Part shown: in pieces, positions 1 through 11,800 of the stretch
Numbering within the stretch: position 1 is the stretch's first letter
How the letters are laid out: the number at the start of each line of letters is the position of its first letter
Assembly: GCA_014338405.1 (NCBI GenBank)
Contig: JTDE01021153.1
Span: forward strand, 105,201 to 169,200
From: Paragonimus skrjabini miyazakii
Taxonomy: Eukaryota; Platyhelminthes; Trematoda; Plagiorchiida; Troglotrematidae
Direction of reading: 5' to 3'
Length of the DNA stretch: 64,000 bases
Program-made: the position numbers and the translations under genes
Notes under the pieces: generated by a model
Seen by the model: the letters and a program-made list of their open reading frames with translations, nothing else
Databases searched by the model: none
What the model was told of the DNA's origin: nothing

Positions 1-597
1 GATCTACTCTGACGTGCACAGATTCGAACGGGCTTCGTAAAAAATTACCCTTAACCAATCACGTGAGGTTTAGCTTTATTAACTTCGAAAAAAGACTGCA
101 AGCAGCTAATGTGTATTGGCAACTGAAAGGATACAAAACCACGACGTCTAAACTTGTAACCAACTTGTGCACAAACACAGTGAGAGACATCTTAAGAAGT
201 GGTAAAGGATGGTCACGCAATATGACTTAAGGACATGTCCAATGAGTCAACCTTGATGTCATGTTTGTTTCAGGCTTTACTTTAAATATTTCGACTCACC
301 GTTTGTGAAAACAAAATTTATTGTGTACAAAGTCAGTGATATAAGCGTGCACAAGTAAATACAGCAGGATTAAACAAAGGGTACGAAAACTGATTCAGAA
401 CGTATATACACGTAAATCCACTAAAAAGACCAAACTCAAAGTGGTATTTTTAGCAGACATCTTGACATAGACTATCAAAGATCAAAACACAATTTTCAAT
501 TTCTTAACATTTAGTAAACAAATTGACTTGAAAAGAGAAACTAACATGCTCTTAACGAAAAAAAAAACAGAATGAAGGCTGGAAATATGGTACATAC
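1..597. other. Intron sequence after coding exon 15; nothing recognised
   Basis: AT-rich sequence with no convincing exon, RNA gene or repeat. It should be the start of intron 15 of the HECTD1 orthologue. Confidence 0.5.
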
Positions 598-691
598 CAT
601 CATGACCACGTATGGTCTGAAGAAATTGACGAATTTCATCCGAGGAGTTTTCCGAAGATAAGAGAAGATATTGCAACAGAGGATCAGCATC
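598..691 (-). CDS. HECTD1: Probable HECTD1 orthologue, coding exon 15 (last one in the window)
   Basis: A 94-base candidate exon encoding DADPLLQYLLLSSENSSDEI then RQFLQTIRGHD. It has a good acceptor (TTGTATATTCAG at 692) and a good donor (GTATGT at 597), enters in phase 0 as required by exon 14 and leaves in phase 1. The sequence looks like a helix-loop-helix. I found no clear counterpart in the vertebrate protein at this point, so the call rests on splice sites, phase and coding character. The rest of the gene should lie to the left of position 1. Confidence 0.6.
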
Positions 692-1164
692 CTGAATATA
701 CAACGGAGAAACAATCATGTGCACAGTGAACGAACAATCTGATCAAGTGTTTGATATACAAATAAAAAATTTGATACCTCTCGAACATAGGTACAGAACA
801 GCAGTAATGGACAGAGCTGAAACAGCCAGTAAGAAATGACTACATGACAAGCTGAGGAAGAAAAGGTATATGAACAACTGATCACAGTGACTATCAGCGA
901 ACTGACAAGCACAAGTTTCGGCTATACTAGGTCTCATGAGCATCAAATAGGCCGAAGAACCTAACCCACGACATGAAAATAAGAATCAGACTGGTAGTTC
1001 AGACCCCCCATGCACGGGATCGCAGTCATTGGGGAAACGAGGTGTAACAGGTAACTAAAGCTGAGAAACTGAGTGGCTGGAGATGACAGAGGACCACAGT
1101 CCAAGTTACGCCAATAGTAATAGCCGTAACCCATAAATACATCTGCAATACTGCAATCTACATG

Positions 1165-1325
1165 AGGAAACCACGTTGACCACTGCGCCACTAACCTCAC
1201 ACCAGGCACGACCGAATTATCATAGGTGAGCGTTCAACCACTTACGCTTGTGAGTAATGCTCTGATTGCCCGATCGCCTCGAGAGGAGACACATTAACTG
1301 TCCTGTTAACTCCAATTGACAACCC
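1165..1325 (-). mobile_element. 5' part of a Pol III-type SINE related to the hammerhead element (no ribozyme)
   Basis: Reverse complement of this stretch aligns with the first half of the element at 2305-2645: shared GGAGTTAAC, GTGTCTCCT, CGATCGGGCAA, TGATAA-TCGGTCGT and the box A-like TGGCGCAGTGGTCAACGTGG. After the GTTTCCTCATG segment the similarity stops, so the box B and hammerhead parts are missing or replaced. It lies in HECTD1 intron 14, in the opposite orientation to its neighbour. Confidence 0.7.
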
Positions 1326-2304
1326 CTTGGATAGGACTTCTCTCCAAATTGAAATCACACAAATCACTAACGACTACTTATCAGTAATCAAAATATCGCT
1401 CGAAAAGTTAATTATTTCTGTTATTTCAACTTGGAGAGAGGTCCCAGTCGAAAGGTCATTGGAACAACATTAAGCAACGTTAGGAAAACGTCTCTAAATG
1501 CGAGCGCCATTAATGTTCAAATCAGTTCAGCTTTGTATTGTCGAAAGGATAATGTCAGAGACAAGCAGTATGACTGGAGATTATGGGGGAACAAGTTCGC
1601 GAACACGATCGTGGGCGACTAGTACCATATTGTGAGACGGGCATTACCATTGCTGTTAGCTGTCCGTATCGTGTGGGTAGTAGCGTGAATGTACCTCGGC
1701 GAATGTGATAAGCTCAATGCTAAAATATGAGTACAGATAACAAGCCGACTGTAAGCGAAAAAATTACAGTTCAGGCAGTCAGTCTGGGTGAATAAAGCAT
1801 CAAAACATGTCTTGTAGTCTTACCTATTCGGTCAGCTGAATACCGTCCACAAGATATAGTCGGACAGTTTGAGTAGTAAGTTCAATACTATGGTATACGA
1901 GTGAGCTCAGCACCATAGAAAAACCAATTGACTGACAGGTCACAACTAGCTGGGTTAGCCTCTGCAGTATGCGCTGTACGCATTAGGCAAATCATGTCGG
2001 AAATGACACATGTGGAGAAGGAATTGTGGGGCATGTTGTGTACATTCTGTCTTCGTTTGATTGAGCTATGTGAAACAATGACATTCAATGCAGCGAAGGA
2101 ATTTAAACTGCAAGGTAGGTGTGTTGAGAAAACATTTTACTGTTATCTCCAAATCGGTTTAAATCTTATCTATGTACTCTGTTATTGATTACTTAGATCT
2201 GCACGCAAAGGCTTTCGTGGCTGAAGTATCATCTCACCCCTTTTGTTTATCCCTGTAGGTTTAATAAGCACCGAGATTTCGACCTATCTAGGAAGTTCCA
2301 ATAC

Positions 2305-2645
2305 CGGAGTTATCGATTGGAGTTAACGGAACAGTAACTGTGTCTCCTATCGAGACGATCGGGCAACCTAATGATTATTCATAAGTGAAAATGGTTTACC
2401 GTTCAGATATGATAACTCGGTCGTCCCTGAGACGAGGTCAATGACGCAGTCGAGAACGTGGTTGCCTCCTGAAAGCACGGCCGGAGTTCTAATTTTGGCT
2501 GTGGCAAGCATATGCACTACTGAAGAGCTCTAGCAAGAGTGAAACTTGGGACTGGTGATTCTTTTCGTAAGGGGTTGGCTGAAAGTGTGTGTGAACGCAA
2601 AGGCTGCGATTAAACGTGTGACGTTCAAATTGAGGCCACTGTTCG
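2305..2645 (+). mobile_element. Hammerhead-bearing SINE (SM-alpha-like), decayed copy
   Basis: A copy of the same family as the element after the assembly gap at 43392. Shared blocks are TCGGTCGT, GAGGTCAATG, CGCAG (box A region), GGTTGCCTC, ATGCACTACTGA and a 3' part with AAGGGG, GCTGCGAT and TTCAA. The order is Pol III box A-like region, degraded box B, hammerhead-like core, about 85 bases of tail. It is the longest copy in the window because the 5' half of the other is lost in the gap. It sits in intron 14 of the HECTD1 orthologue, opposite to the gene's direction. Confidence 0.75.
2514..2557 (+). ncRNA. Degenerate hammerhead ribozyme
   Basis: Core CUGAAGA (2520-2526) and GAAA (2541-2544) are present. 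Stem II can form (CUCU with AGAG around loop AGCA), but its first pair is a G-U wobble. Stem I can form between CACUA (2515-2519) and UGGUG (2553-2557) with one G-U pair. The base that should pair with A15.1 is A (2551), giving an A-A mismatch in stem III, so self-cleavage is doubtful. Confidence 0.7.
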
Positions 2646-3604
2646 ATTGAATGCAGTTTCTTCCTATTTTCACCCCAATTATCAATTTGACCTCCTTCCG
2701 ACAGCTAGTTTTGGTCAAATATTGTTAGGGATGTATTACAACGCATGAGTAAATAGTTGTTACTGATCCATACAATCTTGGTCGAAACAGTAATGATGTT
2801 ATTCAAAGTTCTTTTTATTGTCCCGCTGCTTGCTCAAGCACTGTGATCACAAAGGCGTGCTTGCGTCAACATTCGAAATCCACGGTACCATTCTGCCCTG
2901 TTGATTGATTCACTCTGCTAATCGATAAGTTAGTAGGAATCACCTGTTCGTCCGGACTAAAGTAAACCCTCATGATCCAAAATTTGTCTTCAATATACAC
3001 GAACATTGAAACACGTGAGTGTCAATAAGTTGAAGACTTTTGGGTCTGCTCGTACACAATGCATCAGAATCGAAAATAAGATGGATAAGATTTCAGACTT
3101 TCAGAAACACACAGTCTTTCGCAAAGTAGACACGCTGATAGTTTAAGCCAGGAGTATGCAAACACTTGTTCTGTTGCGACGTGTGTTGTTCAATGAGTCC
3201 GTTTGATTGGCAAGCTGAAAGAACGCTCTTAAGTACACAGACACCAACAATAATTAAAGAATTAAATATATTCTACAAGTCGGTTTGATGATTCATCTAG
3301 CATGACCACGATCATGCCAAGGACATCGAGAAGACCAGTATATTGTGTCTGACCTGGTTAATGAGACAGACATTATGATCTCGTAACCTGCCAGGTAATC
3401 TGATTAATGATCAAACGGACACAAAAACGACTACAGCCCATAAACTAATTGTACAAAATGCCTTTTGGTACATCCGTCATGGACAAAAAGGAACGAATTC
3501 ACAGAACGACGCGCACGTGTGTTCCTAAAGGCATCCACCGAGACGGGTCAGTGCGCTCGTTCTAGACAAACGGTAAGCATCAAAATCAGTGTGTGTTTTC
3601 TTAC

Positions 3605-4078
3605 GGAACTCATTTCTAACAGTCCCAGGCTTTCAAGGAACCGACCAGGTAGACTAGCAGCACGACCATCATCATCATCATCGTCGGGATTCTCATTTTC
3701 ATCCTCATCTTCCCCAGGAGAAGCATCCGTGAAGGAATTGCCACAAGACTTTCGTTCGTCTTTACTCAGCAGATTAGTTATATTTTGGGTTCTCGATGGA
3801 GAAACATCCGGCGATTTGCCTCCACGTCCGCTTTCCGATTGAGCACACTGCCTGAAAAGCTTTTGCCGTTCGCCAGATTCGAGTGATTTCGAAATGGTCC
3901 CGCGAAGGTTTGAATCGGTGGATTCCATAGGTGACAGCGTGCGTTCTTTGAGCCTTACCTGACGAAGATTGAGATCTGTATCTGTAACGTTAGAGAGACG
4001 TGGATGTTCTGATATATTATCCGACTTTTCGATAGGTCTCTGATTGATTTTTGAATCCAGCTGGGCAACGCTGAGAAT
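3605..4078 (-). CDS. HECTD1: HECTD1 orthologue, coding exon 14 (acidic, low-complexity linker)
   Basis: Residues about 1816-1973. The open frame starts at the acceptor ATGTTTCAG (4079) with ILSVAQLDSKINQRPIEK and ends PGRFLESLGLLEMSS at the donor GTAAGA (3604). Both phases are 0 and it adjoins exon 13 through a 100-base intron. It is rich in Ser, Arg, Glu and Asp with no recognised domain. A run of six Asp near the end comes from a CAT/ATC-type microsatellite at about 3667-3690 and is followed by more acidic residues. Vertebrate HECTD1 has a basic helix and then the MIB/HERC2 domain at this point, so this exon looks like a fluke-specific insertion or a strongly diverged linker. The antisense ORF here is a shadow. 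Confidence 0.8.
3667..3712 (+). repeat. CAT/TCA-type microsatellite inside HECTD1 exon 14
   Basis: On the plus strand ATCATC repeats, then imperfect CATCCTCATC repeats. On the gene strand they encode the Asp/Glu run of exon 14. The repeat may vary in length between individuals; the frame is kept by steps of three bases. Confidence 0.7.
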
Positions 4079-4178
4079 CTGAAACATGAGTGGAACGATA
4101 ACTCCGAATCATATGAGGCTTCATACGGTCAAATTAACACCATTGCATACATTAACATAACTTGAAATAAGTGCTAAC

Positions 4179-4484
4179 CGATTCGTGTGCGAAGTGGACG
4201 GTCCCGTAGAATTCCAGACCACCCAGTGCCAATTCTCGGCCCCCGTTCGAGTTTGGGCCGGTTGACTGGATTTTAAAAAAGCGCCACCCCTTCGACTGTT
4301 GTTCTGCCGCCTCCGTGTCATCGCAGGTTAGCGAACGCTCTGTCGAAGATGTATCCACATACTGGGGACTGTTGCACGTCGAAGTGTGTAATTTCCAAGT
4401 ACCACGACTACCGGAGAGTGACTGAATGCTTGAATCGTCAACATGAGACCGTAATATAGTCCAAGATACTCCGTCGTTGGATGC
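4179..4484 (-). CDS. HECTD1: HECTD1 orthologue, coding exon 13 (second part of the SUN-like domain)
   Basis: Residues about 1714-1815. It reads ASNDGVSWTILRSHVDDSSI, then an insert with extra Ser/Thr/Cys, then KGWRFFKIQSTGPNSNGG and LALGGLEFYGTV. This follows the family's [38 protein letters not shown] and LSLSGFELYGTV almost motif by motif, so the SUN-like fold is complete across exons 12 and 13. The acceptor is GTTTTTTCTCAAG at 4485 and the donor GTTAGC; both ends are in phase 0. Introns 12 and 13 are the shortest in the gene (252 and 100 bases). Confidence 0.94.
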
Positions 4485-4736
4485 CTTGAGAAAAAACAAA
4501 TACATGTTGTGGAATAGGTAACTAACGACGACGCAAACAACAGGACACACACCAACAGACAGTAGGTACACGGGGAGATAAGCCATGCCACTTTAGTTAA
4601 ACACAGATGTCGAAAAAAGTTTCTTCAGCATAGCATTATGAGAAGCATATCGAACAGACAAATGTATGAATCTTCAATGTAACCGTAACATCAACAACTT
4701 CTGAAATACCACTAACAAATATCAACAAAAAGTAAC

Positions 4737-5265
4737 CTCTAAATTCCAATTCCGAGGGGCGATCAGAGACGAAGTGATTTCAGCCTGTCTCAAATAGGCC
4801 AAGCTGTAGGCCGTTGGTTGCAGCTGAAGTCCCAAATCAACTGCAATCCATGGCTTAGCTGTAGAATTTGCCGCACCACTGGAGAGGTGGCCAAATTTGC
4901 TCTTCGTGTTGTTGTCAAGCAAAGTCGGTCCTCTGTGGGGGTCGCCCAGACGTCTAGGCAGCACGACACATCCAAACCCCGTGCATCTAACCGGGTAGCC
5001 GCCTATTAATGAGCCAGCCCGAGGACCGAATACACAGGCGGGGCGATTTCCAGCCGATGCAACCACTGTCACTAGGCCGACAACTGCTGGATTCACCCAG
5101 CCTTCGATCGGCAAAGACCCAGCGTCGGTAGCCAACCAATCAATCACACCACCCAAAGTATCTGTGGAGGTAATGCTGTTTGTGGGTGGAGGAAACGTGA
5201 TACCCCGATGAGATTCTAATTCCAGTTGATGCCAAAACCGAAGACTGATGCGTGGGTGCTCATAC
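4737..5265 (-). CDS. HECTD1: HECTD1 orthologue, coding exon 12 (first part of the SUN-like domain)
   Basis: Residues about 1537-1713. The first base completes a Trp codon, giving QW-YEHPRISLRFWHQLELES, which follows the family's QWYDFDRSSFVFVRKLRE. Then come GWVNPAVVGLVTVVASAGNR (family: [20 protein letters not shown]), an insertion rich in Gly, and KPWIAVDLGLQLQPTAYSLA plus PRNWNLE (family: [20 protein letters not shown] and LRNWVFQ), the signature of the SUN/galactose-binding-like domain. The acceptor is CTTATTTCTAG at 5266 and the donor GTTACT; the exon ends in phase 0. The segment GNRPACVFGPRAGSLIGGYP lacks the close match to the family's GRNLPYGRLEDIL and is probably divergent. Confidence 0.93.
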
Positions 5266-6986
5266 CTAGAAATAAGGAAGGAATAGATGTCTCAGTGAGC
5301 AGGGGATCCGCATAAACCAAAAAGTTATAGAAAAAGATGAATAATCGAAAAACTCGGGATCACTATTTTTTTTAAAATGATATGGAAAATGAATAAGGAG
5401 CGAAACAACTTCATGTGTTTATGAAAGTGAATCGGCAATAAAACGTATTAATTCGAGAAGAAAAACATCGTCTGCACCAACCGATGTTCTAAAAGCGCTA
5501 ATAATACTGAATAATAAATGTGTGAAACGTTACAATCAAAACGAAAGACAGAGGTAGCTTCTGAGAGGGCTTTCGTTATTTTTTGAAAAGCATCTGGTTT
5601 CATTTCATTATACCAACAAAATGTGCATGGCGTAATGACATCTGCTCAAGAAAGACAGAAAATAGAGAAGTTTCTAAATGCAAGGAGCCCTTCTCACTGG
5701 AACCCATTGCTGTTGTCTGTGCTTGACAAGAAAAATACACTCGGTTTCTTCGATGCAAGTCGTAAAAAAGAGGGAACCACATTGTATCGAACGATAGCAA
5801 ATCAAAAGCGCACCTGCGACAGACGATGCCTGAGTCTTAACAAATCCTAAGTCATCTAGCAAAACGCTTTCCACTGTGCCATCTACGTCACAAAGTATGA
5901 ACTAAATGCATACACGCGGCACACCAGACACACAAGTGAAGTTTAGTCGTTAAACATTAGTCTGTAGTGATAAACTCAAAACTGTCAAGCCATAAGGAAC
6001 TCAGCAAGATACAGAGCGATACAATGCAGTTTCTAACAAGACGCCTGACAGAGATCGTTCGACGAATATCGGATACAGAGATAGTGTGCTTGCTCAGTAG
6101 CGCCGGAATATTAAATCTCCGTCCGATTACGATGCCCGTGACAGAACCGTTCTCTTTACAGCGTATCTACCAGTTCACCTGCAGTTACGGTCGGAAGAAA
6201 TGACGGATGGCTGTGTGTTAGTATGGAAGGACACGTCTTCAAACAAACTGAGGACTTAATGTATAACGTAATCACAGCGTTCATCGACTTTCTTGATTGT
6301 AAAACATATGCTAGAAACCGATTACACAATCTCTCTGACAAACGCCTGTCGGGTGTTGATGCGCCATCACAAACCGGTCATATCGAAGTCAGGAATAGAA
6401 AAAATCGTCAAAAACCATACACGTCATTGCAGCATGAACAATATCGCTGTAACAGCTGTCGCATTCGTTTGCATTTTCCTTTTACTCGCTGCCTACTTCC
6501 CTTTTGTAAGTAACGTGATGGATTACATAATTATGTCTAAATGAAGTCACCATTATGAATTTAAGTTCTTGTACACATGTTCTGCCACTGAAGGCCCAAA
6601 AACTCTCTTGAGACGTACCATTTCGAACAAACACTGCCGAGCTGTCGTAAGGCCCTTACCAATTTGACTTAACGTCGGAATGTGCAGCTCTAGCGGTACT
6701 CAGGTGACCTCTGAAATAAACACAGAGCAGGTTATGCAACAACTGAGGTTAGAAGAGGCAATGGTTGTGAGAACCGACGAACACGCTCGATTGTAGAATC
6801 AAACATTTCGATATCGACCTAGTTTTGTCATCTTAGTGTTCAATATCTGTTCCGTGTCACAATCAGAATGAAATTATCATCCGACAGAACTAATCTTCAG
6901 ATTTCCTTGTTCAAATTAAGAAAAGGGCTATGGGCAAATCAGAGACAAGGACATGAGATAGGGGGCGACAGGCCAGCAAAATTTAC
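5266..6986. other. HECTD1 intron 11; nothing recognised
   Basis: A 1.7-kb intron with short ORFs on both strands that show no family motifs and no splice support. No repeat recognised elsewhere in the window. Confidence 0.45.
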
Positions 6987-7669
6987 CACTGCGGTGCGGA
7001 CATCCGCAAAATGAACGACTCCAGTTGACCAGCAGTAATCAGTGGATTCACACGTACGGTGCTGCCGCTCCAATCGTGCAACTGCTCGACTGATGAATCG
7101 CTTACGTCATCATCTGTGTCATTTTTGGAAAAAGTCAACTTTTCCAGCATCAGAGCCAGCTTCCCATCAATCTGTTGCAGCCCGGGTACCGTGAGTTCGT
7201 CTCCAGTTTGAGTAGTCAATGAGGGGCAAAGTGTGTGCAGAGCGGCCAGTTCGATTCCATCTACACAATCCGAAAATTGTTGAGCCTCACTTAGTTTGAC
7301 TACGTTCGACTGACGATCTACAGCTAATTTGGCCGCGCGAATAACGCCGAGAGGAAAAGATACCAACGTGGAATCTCCACAACAGTTGACTTTTGGGGAA
7401 TGGAGGTGTACTTTCTTGGATGCAATGGGGACAGTAGAATTCGATTTTTGTATATCGTCACTGGCAGTTGTATCCGACTGGTTAGACACTAAGGCGAACA
7501 GACGAAGAGGCAGATGCTCCGTTAATTCAAGAGCCTGAACAAGGCGTCTTGTAAAACAGCCTAGATAGGTGGGTCCACAGTCTGGCAACATGTGCTGAAT
7601 GAAAATACGGCGACGTTCTCGAAGGTACCATAGTAATGAGGTGCGTGAGTCCAAACCAACGGGTAAAAC
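6987..7669 (-). CDS. HECTD1: HECTD1 orthologue, coding exon 11
   Basis: Residues about 1310-1536. It begins VLPVGLDSRTSLLWYL and then FTRRLVQALELTEHLPLRLF, which matches the family's [21 protein letters not shown]. A long Ser/Thr-rich stretch follows, and the end, VRVNPLITAGQLESFILRMS then APQW, matches [20 protein letters not shown] then VAKQW. This is the conserved region just before the SUN domain. The first reading-frame Met-like codon (TTG at 7654) is not the start: the open frame runs back to the acceptor TTCATTCAG at 7670. The donor is GTAAAT, phase 2, splitting the conserved Trp codon. Confidence 0.92.
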
Positions 7670-8507
7670 CTGAATGAATTATAAGAAAAGAAGAGATCCC
7701 AACATTTATAGGAAAGCTTGAAAATAAAATCTTAATCTTTGTTTGCTACCAATAGATATCTCGTCACATACGACAATTTCGGATTCAAAGCCAAAAACGA
7801 TTTGCAATGGACCACAACGTCCACAGAAAGAATTTTCTGGCAAACGACTCATGTAGATAAACAATACAATCAGATCCATAACTTACGTAGACTAATCAAC
7901 AGTAGACACCATAACCCATGTAGAGCAGCAGGTGTAGTTATATAGTTACACTGACATGCGTGTGACAACGTAGGTCATGTAAGCAGACTAACGTGAAGAA
8001 CTGGGTAAGAGCGGACGAAATAGCCGGAGTGTGTACCATGTGGCTAACAGTTGCCGCTGTCACCACCAGACACAATCAAGCGCGGTAGATCGTACACGAT
8101 ATTCGACAGTTCGGACACATCCATGTGCCAGTAATATTCAGATTGTATGATCGTGTATGCGAAAAATACACGGCAACTACTTAAAACAATATTTTTTAAA
8201 GAAGAGCCGATCAAGAATGTAATTTAGTAGGAAACGAGAAGTCAGTTAAGACAGACGGAGGCCGCAAGTGTGCAATGAACTCATCGTCCGAGCATCATCC
8301 GTCGAAAGGCAAGTTGAATGTCATGACAATTATTAGGGTTGGTACTAACGTGCTCTAGGATGTTGAAAATCACTGCGTGCGTAATTCAAACAACAAATAT
8401 TTGCGACAAAGTAAACTGGAATTGTCAAAGTAAGGTTCATACAAAACCCATCAAATGAGCCATAAGAACAGAACCCATACAAAAAAGCGTCTGATAAGAT
8501 CGCGTAC

Positions 8508-8892
8508 CGGACAATTCCAACGACCAGCATGATCGGCTGATAGACACAAAAGCAGCGCTTCGACCAAACCGCTAACAATCAATTCGTAAGTAGTTAGTGC
8601 TTGTTCACCTAAACGCAACAGCTCATTCAATTTGGCGAATTCCACGGATAAAGACTTTAAGGTGACGGTGGATTGAGAAGACTTGTCAACGTCGAAAGCA
8701 CTCCAAATCCCAGCCACAATTGAATGCAATGTGCTACAATATCCACGAGGAGAGACTACAGAGCCAGTGCGTAACTTCCTACTGACGCCTGTTTCAGTGT
8801 CCACTAAACGCAATAATCGCTCTGAAAGTCGAACTGCTTGTCTGCGAGTTGTTTGCACTCGTAAGTGAGCCCGTTGTTCGCGTTCTTTGTTC
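8508..8892 (-). CDS. HECTD1: HECTD1 orthologue, coding exon 10
   Basis: Residues about 1181-1309. It begins as a basic helix (KEREQRAHLRVQTTRRQAVR) followed by LSERLLRLVDTETGVS, equivalent to the family's [20 protein letters not shown]. It continues with a helical segment to TTYELIVSGLVEALLLCLS, which matches the family's [20 protein letters not shown] clearly. The acceptor is CATGCACAG at 8893 (one base completes the split codon) and the donor GTACGC; it ends in phase 0. A GTCGTT 14 bases earlier is a weaker donor and would break the phase. Confidence 0.9.
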
Positions 8893-11800
8893 CTGTGCAT
8901 GAGATGAGGGAACAGAATGCAACAGTAAATGAAAAGTAATCTAGTGACAATAAAAGGAGCTATGTACTCGCAATGGAAATGGATAGGCTATGTTAAATTG
9001 AAACGACGAAGCACTAGCAAATAAACAATCATACGCAGCATAGATTAGTAACGACAGTAGTTTCCAATCGAACAATTATAATTTTAAAACTCTGGGAAGC
9101 GGTACACGGACCTCAGGAGTATAAAGGGTGTGTTGGGAAGCATGGATGACTAGACACCATCAACCACTCGATGGTCACTAGCATCCGATAGACGTGCAAA
9201 TCATATGACTACAAGAAGAGGAGCTGAAACAAACGTTTTGTCTCACAGTACCACTGCAATTTTAATCCGTCCACAGTTGACCAGCAGCAAAACCACAGAT
9301 ATCAAAGGCGCAAACCGTCTGTTTCTATACTTCAAGAACTGCCATACTATTTGGCACGGAGGTAAATTATGATTTCCCCGAAAACGATTCAAACCCTAAG
9401 CATCAGTAAGCAAATGCAGCGCTGCACAACAGTATATAATGTTGCATTTGTAGCAAGTTCCGTGTTCATCAGATTTATCAGAGTTAGACGACTACTGGTG
9501 AACATAAGAGAAAAGCTTCTAACAAACTGTTGGAATGAGAGGCGCTCAGTGGGTTGTATCTTGTTTCTAAAATATGCGTCCAGTTGCTGTTTCATTCTCC
9601 TACCTTACAAGTCTGGACGAAAACCTTGTCAGAATGTATCGAACGAAGTTCGTTTGGTTGCCGTCCCATACGCGTGATCATTTTCTTCCAATGGAAGGGT
9701 ATGGTGTTTCAACGTAACACTCCCTCAGTTGATCGGTTCTAGTGGAAACTGTTGCATGTAGGAATTGATACTGTGTCTTGCTATGCAGGTGTGTGTGAAT
9801 GAGTGCACACAAATCACACCCACATATATGGCAACATAAACTGAGTATTTGGCCCAAAGGTTAACATGTATATATCATGCGGTTTTGCACACCACTTGCG
9901 TTGAATGACCTTGTCTTGCGAGCAGGTAATCGATGTTTGAAATTAGCCTAACAAATGTCTGGCTCCAAAGAAAACAGCGGGAATAATGAACAATGAAAAT
10001 AAGTGATCCTTCAAGTCATGGTAACCACGAATTCAGTCAGTCTGTGTGTGAAAATAGTGCGCATGTGGATTATCCCTGGCTTGCTGGATTTCCGAACAGA
10101 TAGACAGCAGTCGACCTGACCGATAAGCGGAAAGTGCACGCCGGGTGCACTGTCGTGCAGAAGGTATAACCGATTTGGAAGCTGCCACGTGACGTGGTCA
10201 ACAAACAATGAGGCTAAGCGATTGGGACAGTCGTACCTACATAACCAACATGTATGGATGGTAACCACAAGTTTTTTGTCCTGCGCTAAACATCGATTTA
10301 CTTTAAAAACAAGGTGTGAACAGGTTAGTACACAACTGCAGTGAAACATTACTTGAAAATACTAAAAAACGTGGAAGTCAATAGATGCGAATTGTTGAAC
10401 GACGTCGCACAGTTGCAATTTCAAAGACAAAAAAATTGCATTACATTAACGATACCACCAAATACATAACGGAAAACAATAAAGAAGCCGTGGGAATCAT
10501 CTCCCCGTAGCCCATACATGAAAGCGTACACCAAGTAAGCCAAGTACTGCATCACACGTGGTCCACTACAGTCAATATGTTCGGACTAGAGAAGTAGCTA
10601 AAAGCTGAATGACCAGGCCAGTTTGTATGGAATTCGGTTCTCGCTTTCAAGTAGCGAGTGTTCCCTTACAGTGTTAACGACGAGGAAGTAATGCAGTCAT
10701 TGTCAGCCTTCGCCATCTGTGGGGAATGAAATACACCCGGTTGTTAGGGAAAACATGGGCCAGGTTGCCAACATTTTTACTATAAGGATCGTAAACTTGA
10801 CTTGTTTGCGATGAAAATAAAAAAATTAACGTCTGTGGTCATCGATGACTCCACAACTATGAAAACGCGTTAGATTAAGAAAACTTAAATAAGTGTTCAG
10901 CCGTTCCTTTGGTCAGTCATCATTTCACATTATTGCCCGTGGCTGAGCAAAACCATCAGGAGGCAAGGCAACGATATAACTATGGAACATTAACGAAGTG
11001 AACTCCGTTTTGAGAAATATCGATAAGTGTCGTTTTCAGAATGAAAACCTTCAATCTGTCCAGCTCATCAACTAAGAATGCCAGACAACACGGAAACATG
11101 CCTATATACAGACTTTCAGAAACCATTGTAATATCTGAAATACTTTGAGAATCTATCTTTCAAATAGAGAACAGTGGTTGACACCTAAGTGCAATCTAGA
11201 ACGCTAATAGAAGCTGAATCTTCAACTTGTTGCTGAATAAATGATAATCATCGTCCTTAATGCTGGACACACTGAACAGTTGGTGAACCCCGAAGAACAT
11301 CCCAGACTTTAAACTGCTAGAAAGAAACACTCAATTAGTTGGATTAACTTGAAAGAAAGTAGGCGAGATTTTAAGTTTGTGACAGCTCGTCCGTATTACA
11401 CATCACACGACTGAATTCACATCAAACATGGCCAAACTACCGTATATGAGAGGGCACAAACTGCTCGATAGCCACAAAAGTAGACAATAAGACAAAACAA
11501 ATAAATTAAATTGGCAACACCATGAGTGTTGTGTGCATCATCGCATCTTATTTTCATTATGAAACACGTAATACACTAATGGCTTACATCCATGTTTTGC
11601 CATCGCACAAGCATGATAATAAAAACGCTGGAGAAGAGCAGAGAAAAGGAACACAATTCGGAAAGCCCCTGTCTAAATTCGTCCGGGACTTGGTCAATAT
11701 TTTTCAAGGAACAAACACAATTATAACTTAGGCGTCAAATCGGCACCACCGAGAACTGCAAGGCCCCGTTTCAATTATGGTTCTTACTCTTTAGGCTATT

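Noticed and set aside
3465..3842. Plus-strand ORF of 125 residues rich in Ser
   Set aside because: It is the antisense shadow of HECTD1 exon 14; the Ser run is the complement of the Asp/Glu repeat.
4790..5009. Short ORFs on both strands over the SUN-like region
   Set aside because: Shadows of HECTD1 exon 12.
10011..10349. 112-residue Cys/His-containing minus-strand ORF in intron 9
   Set aside because: No splice sites in the gene's phase, no recognised zinc-binding spacing and no family match.
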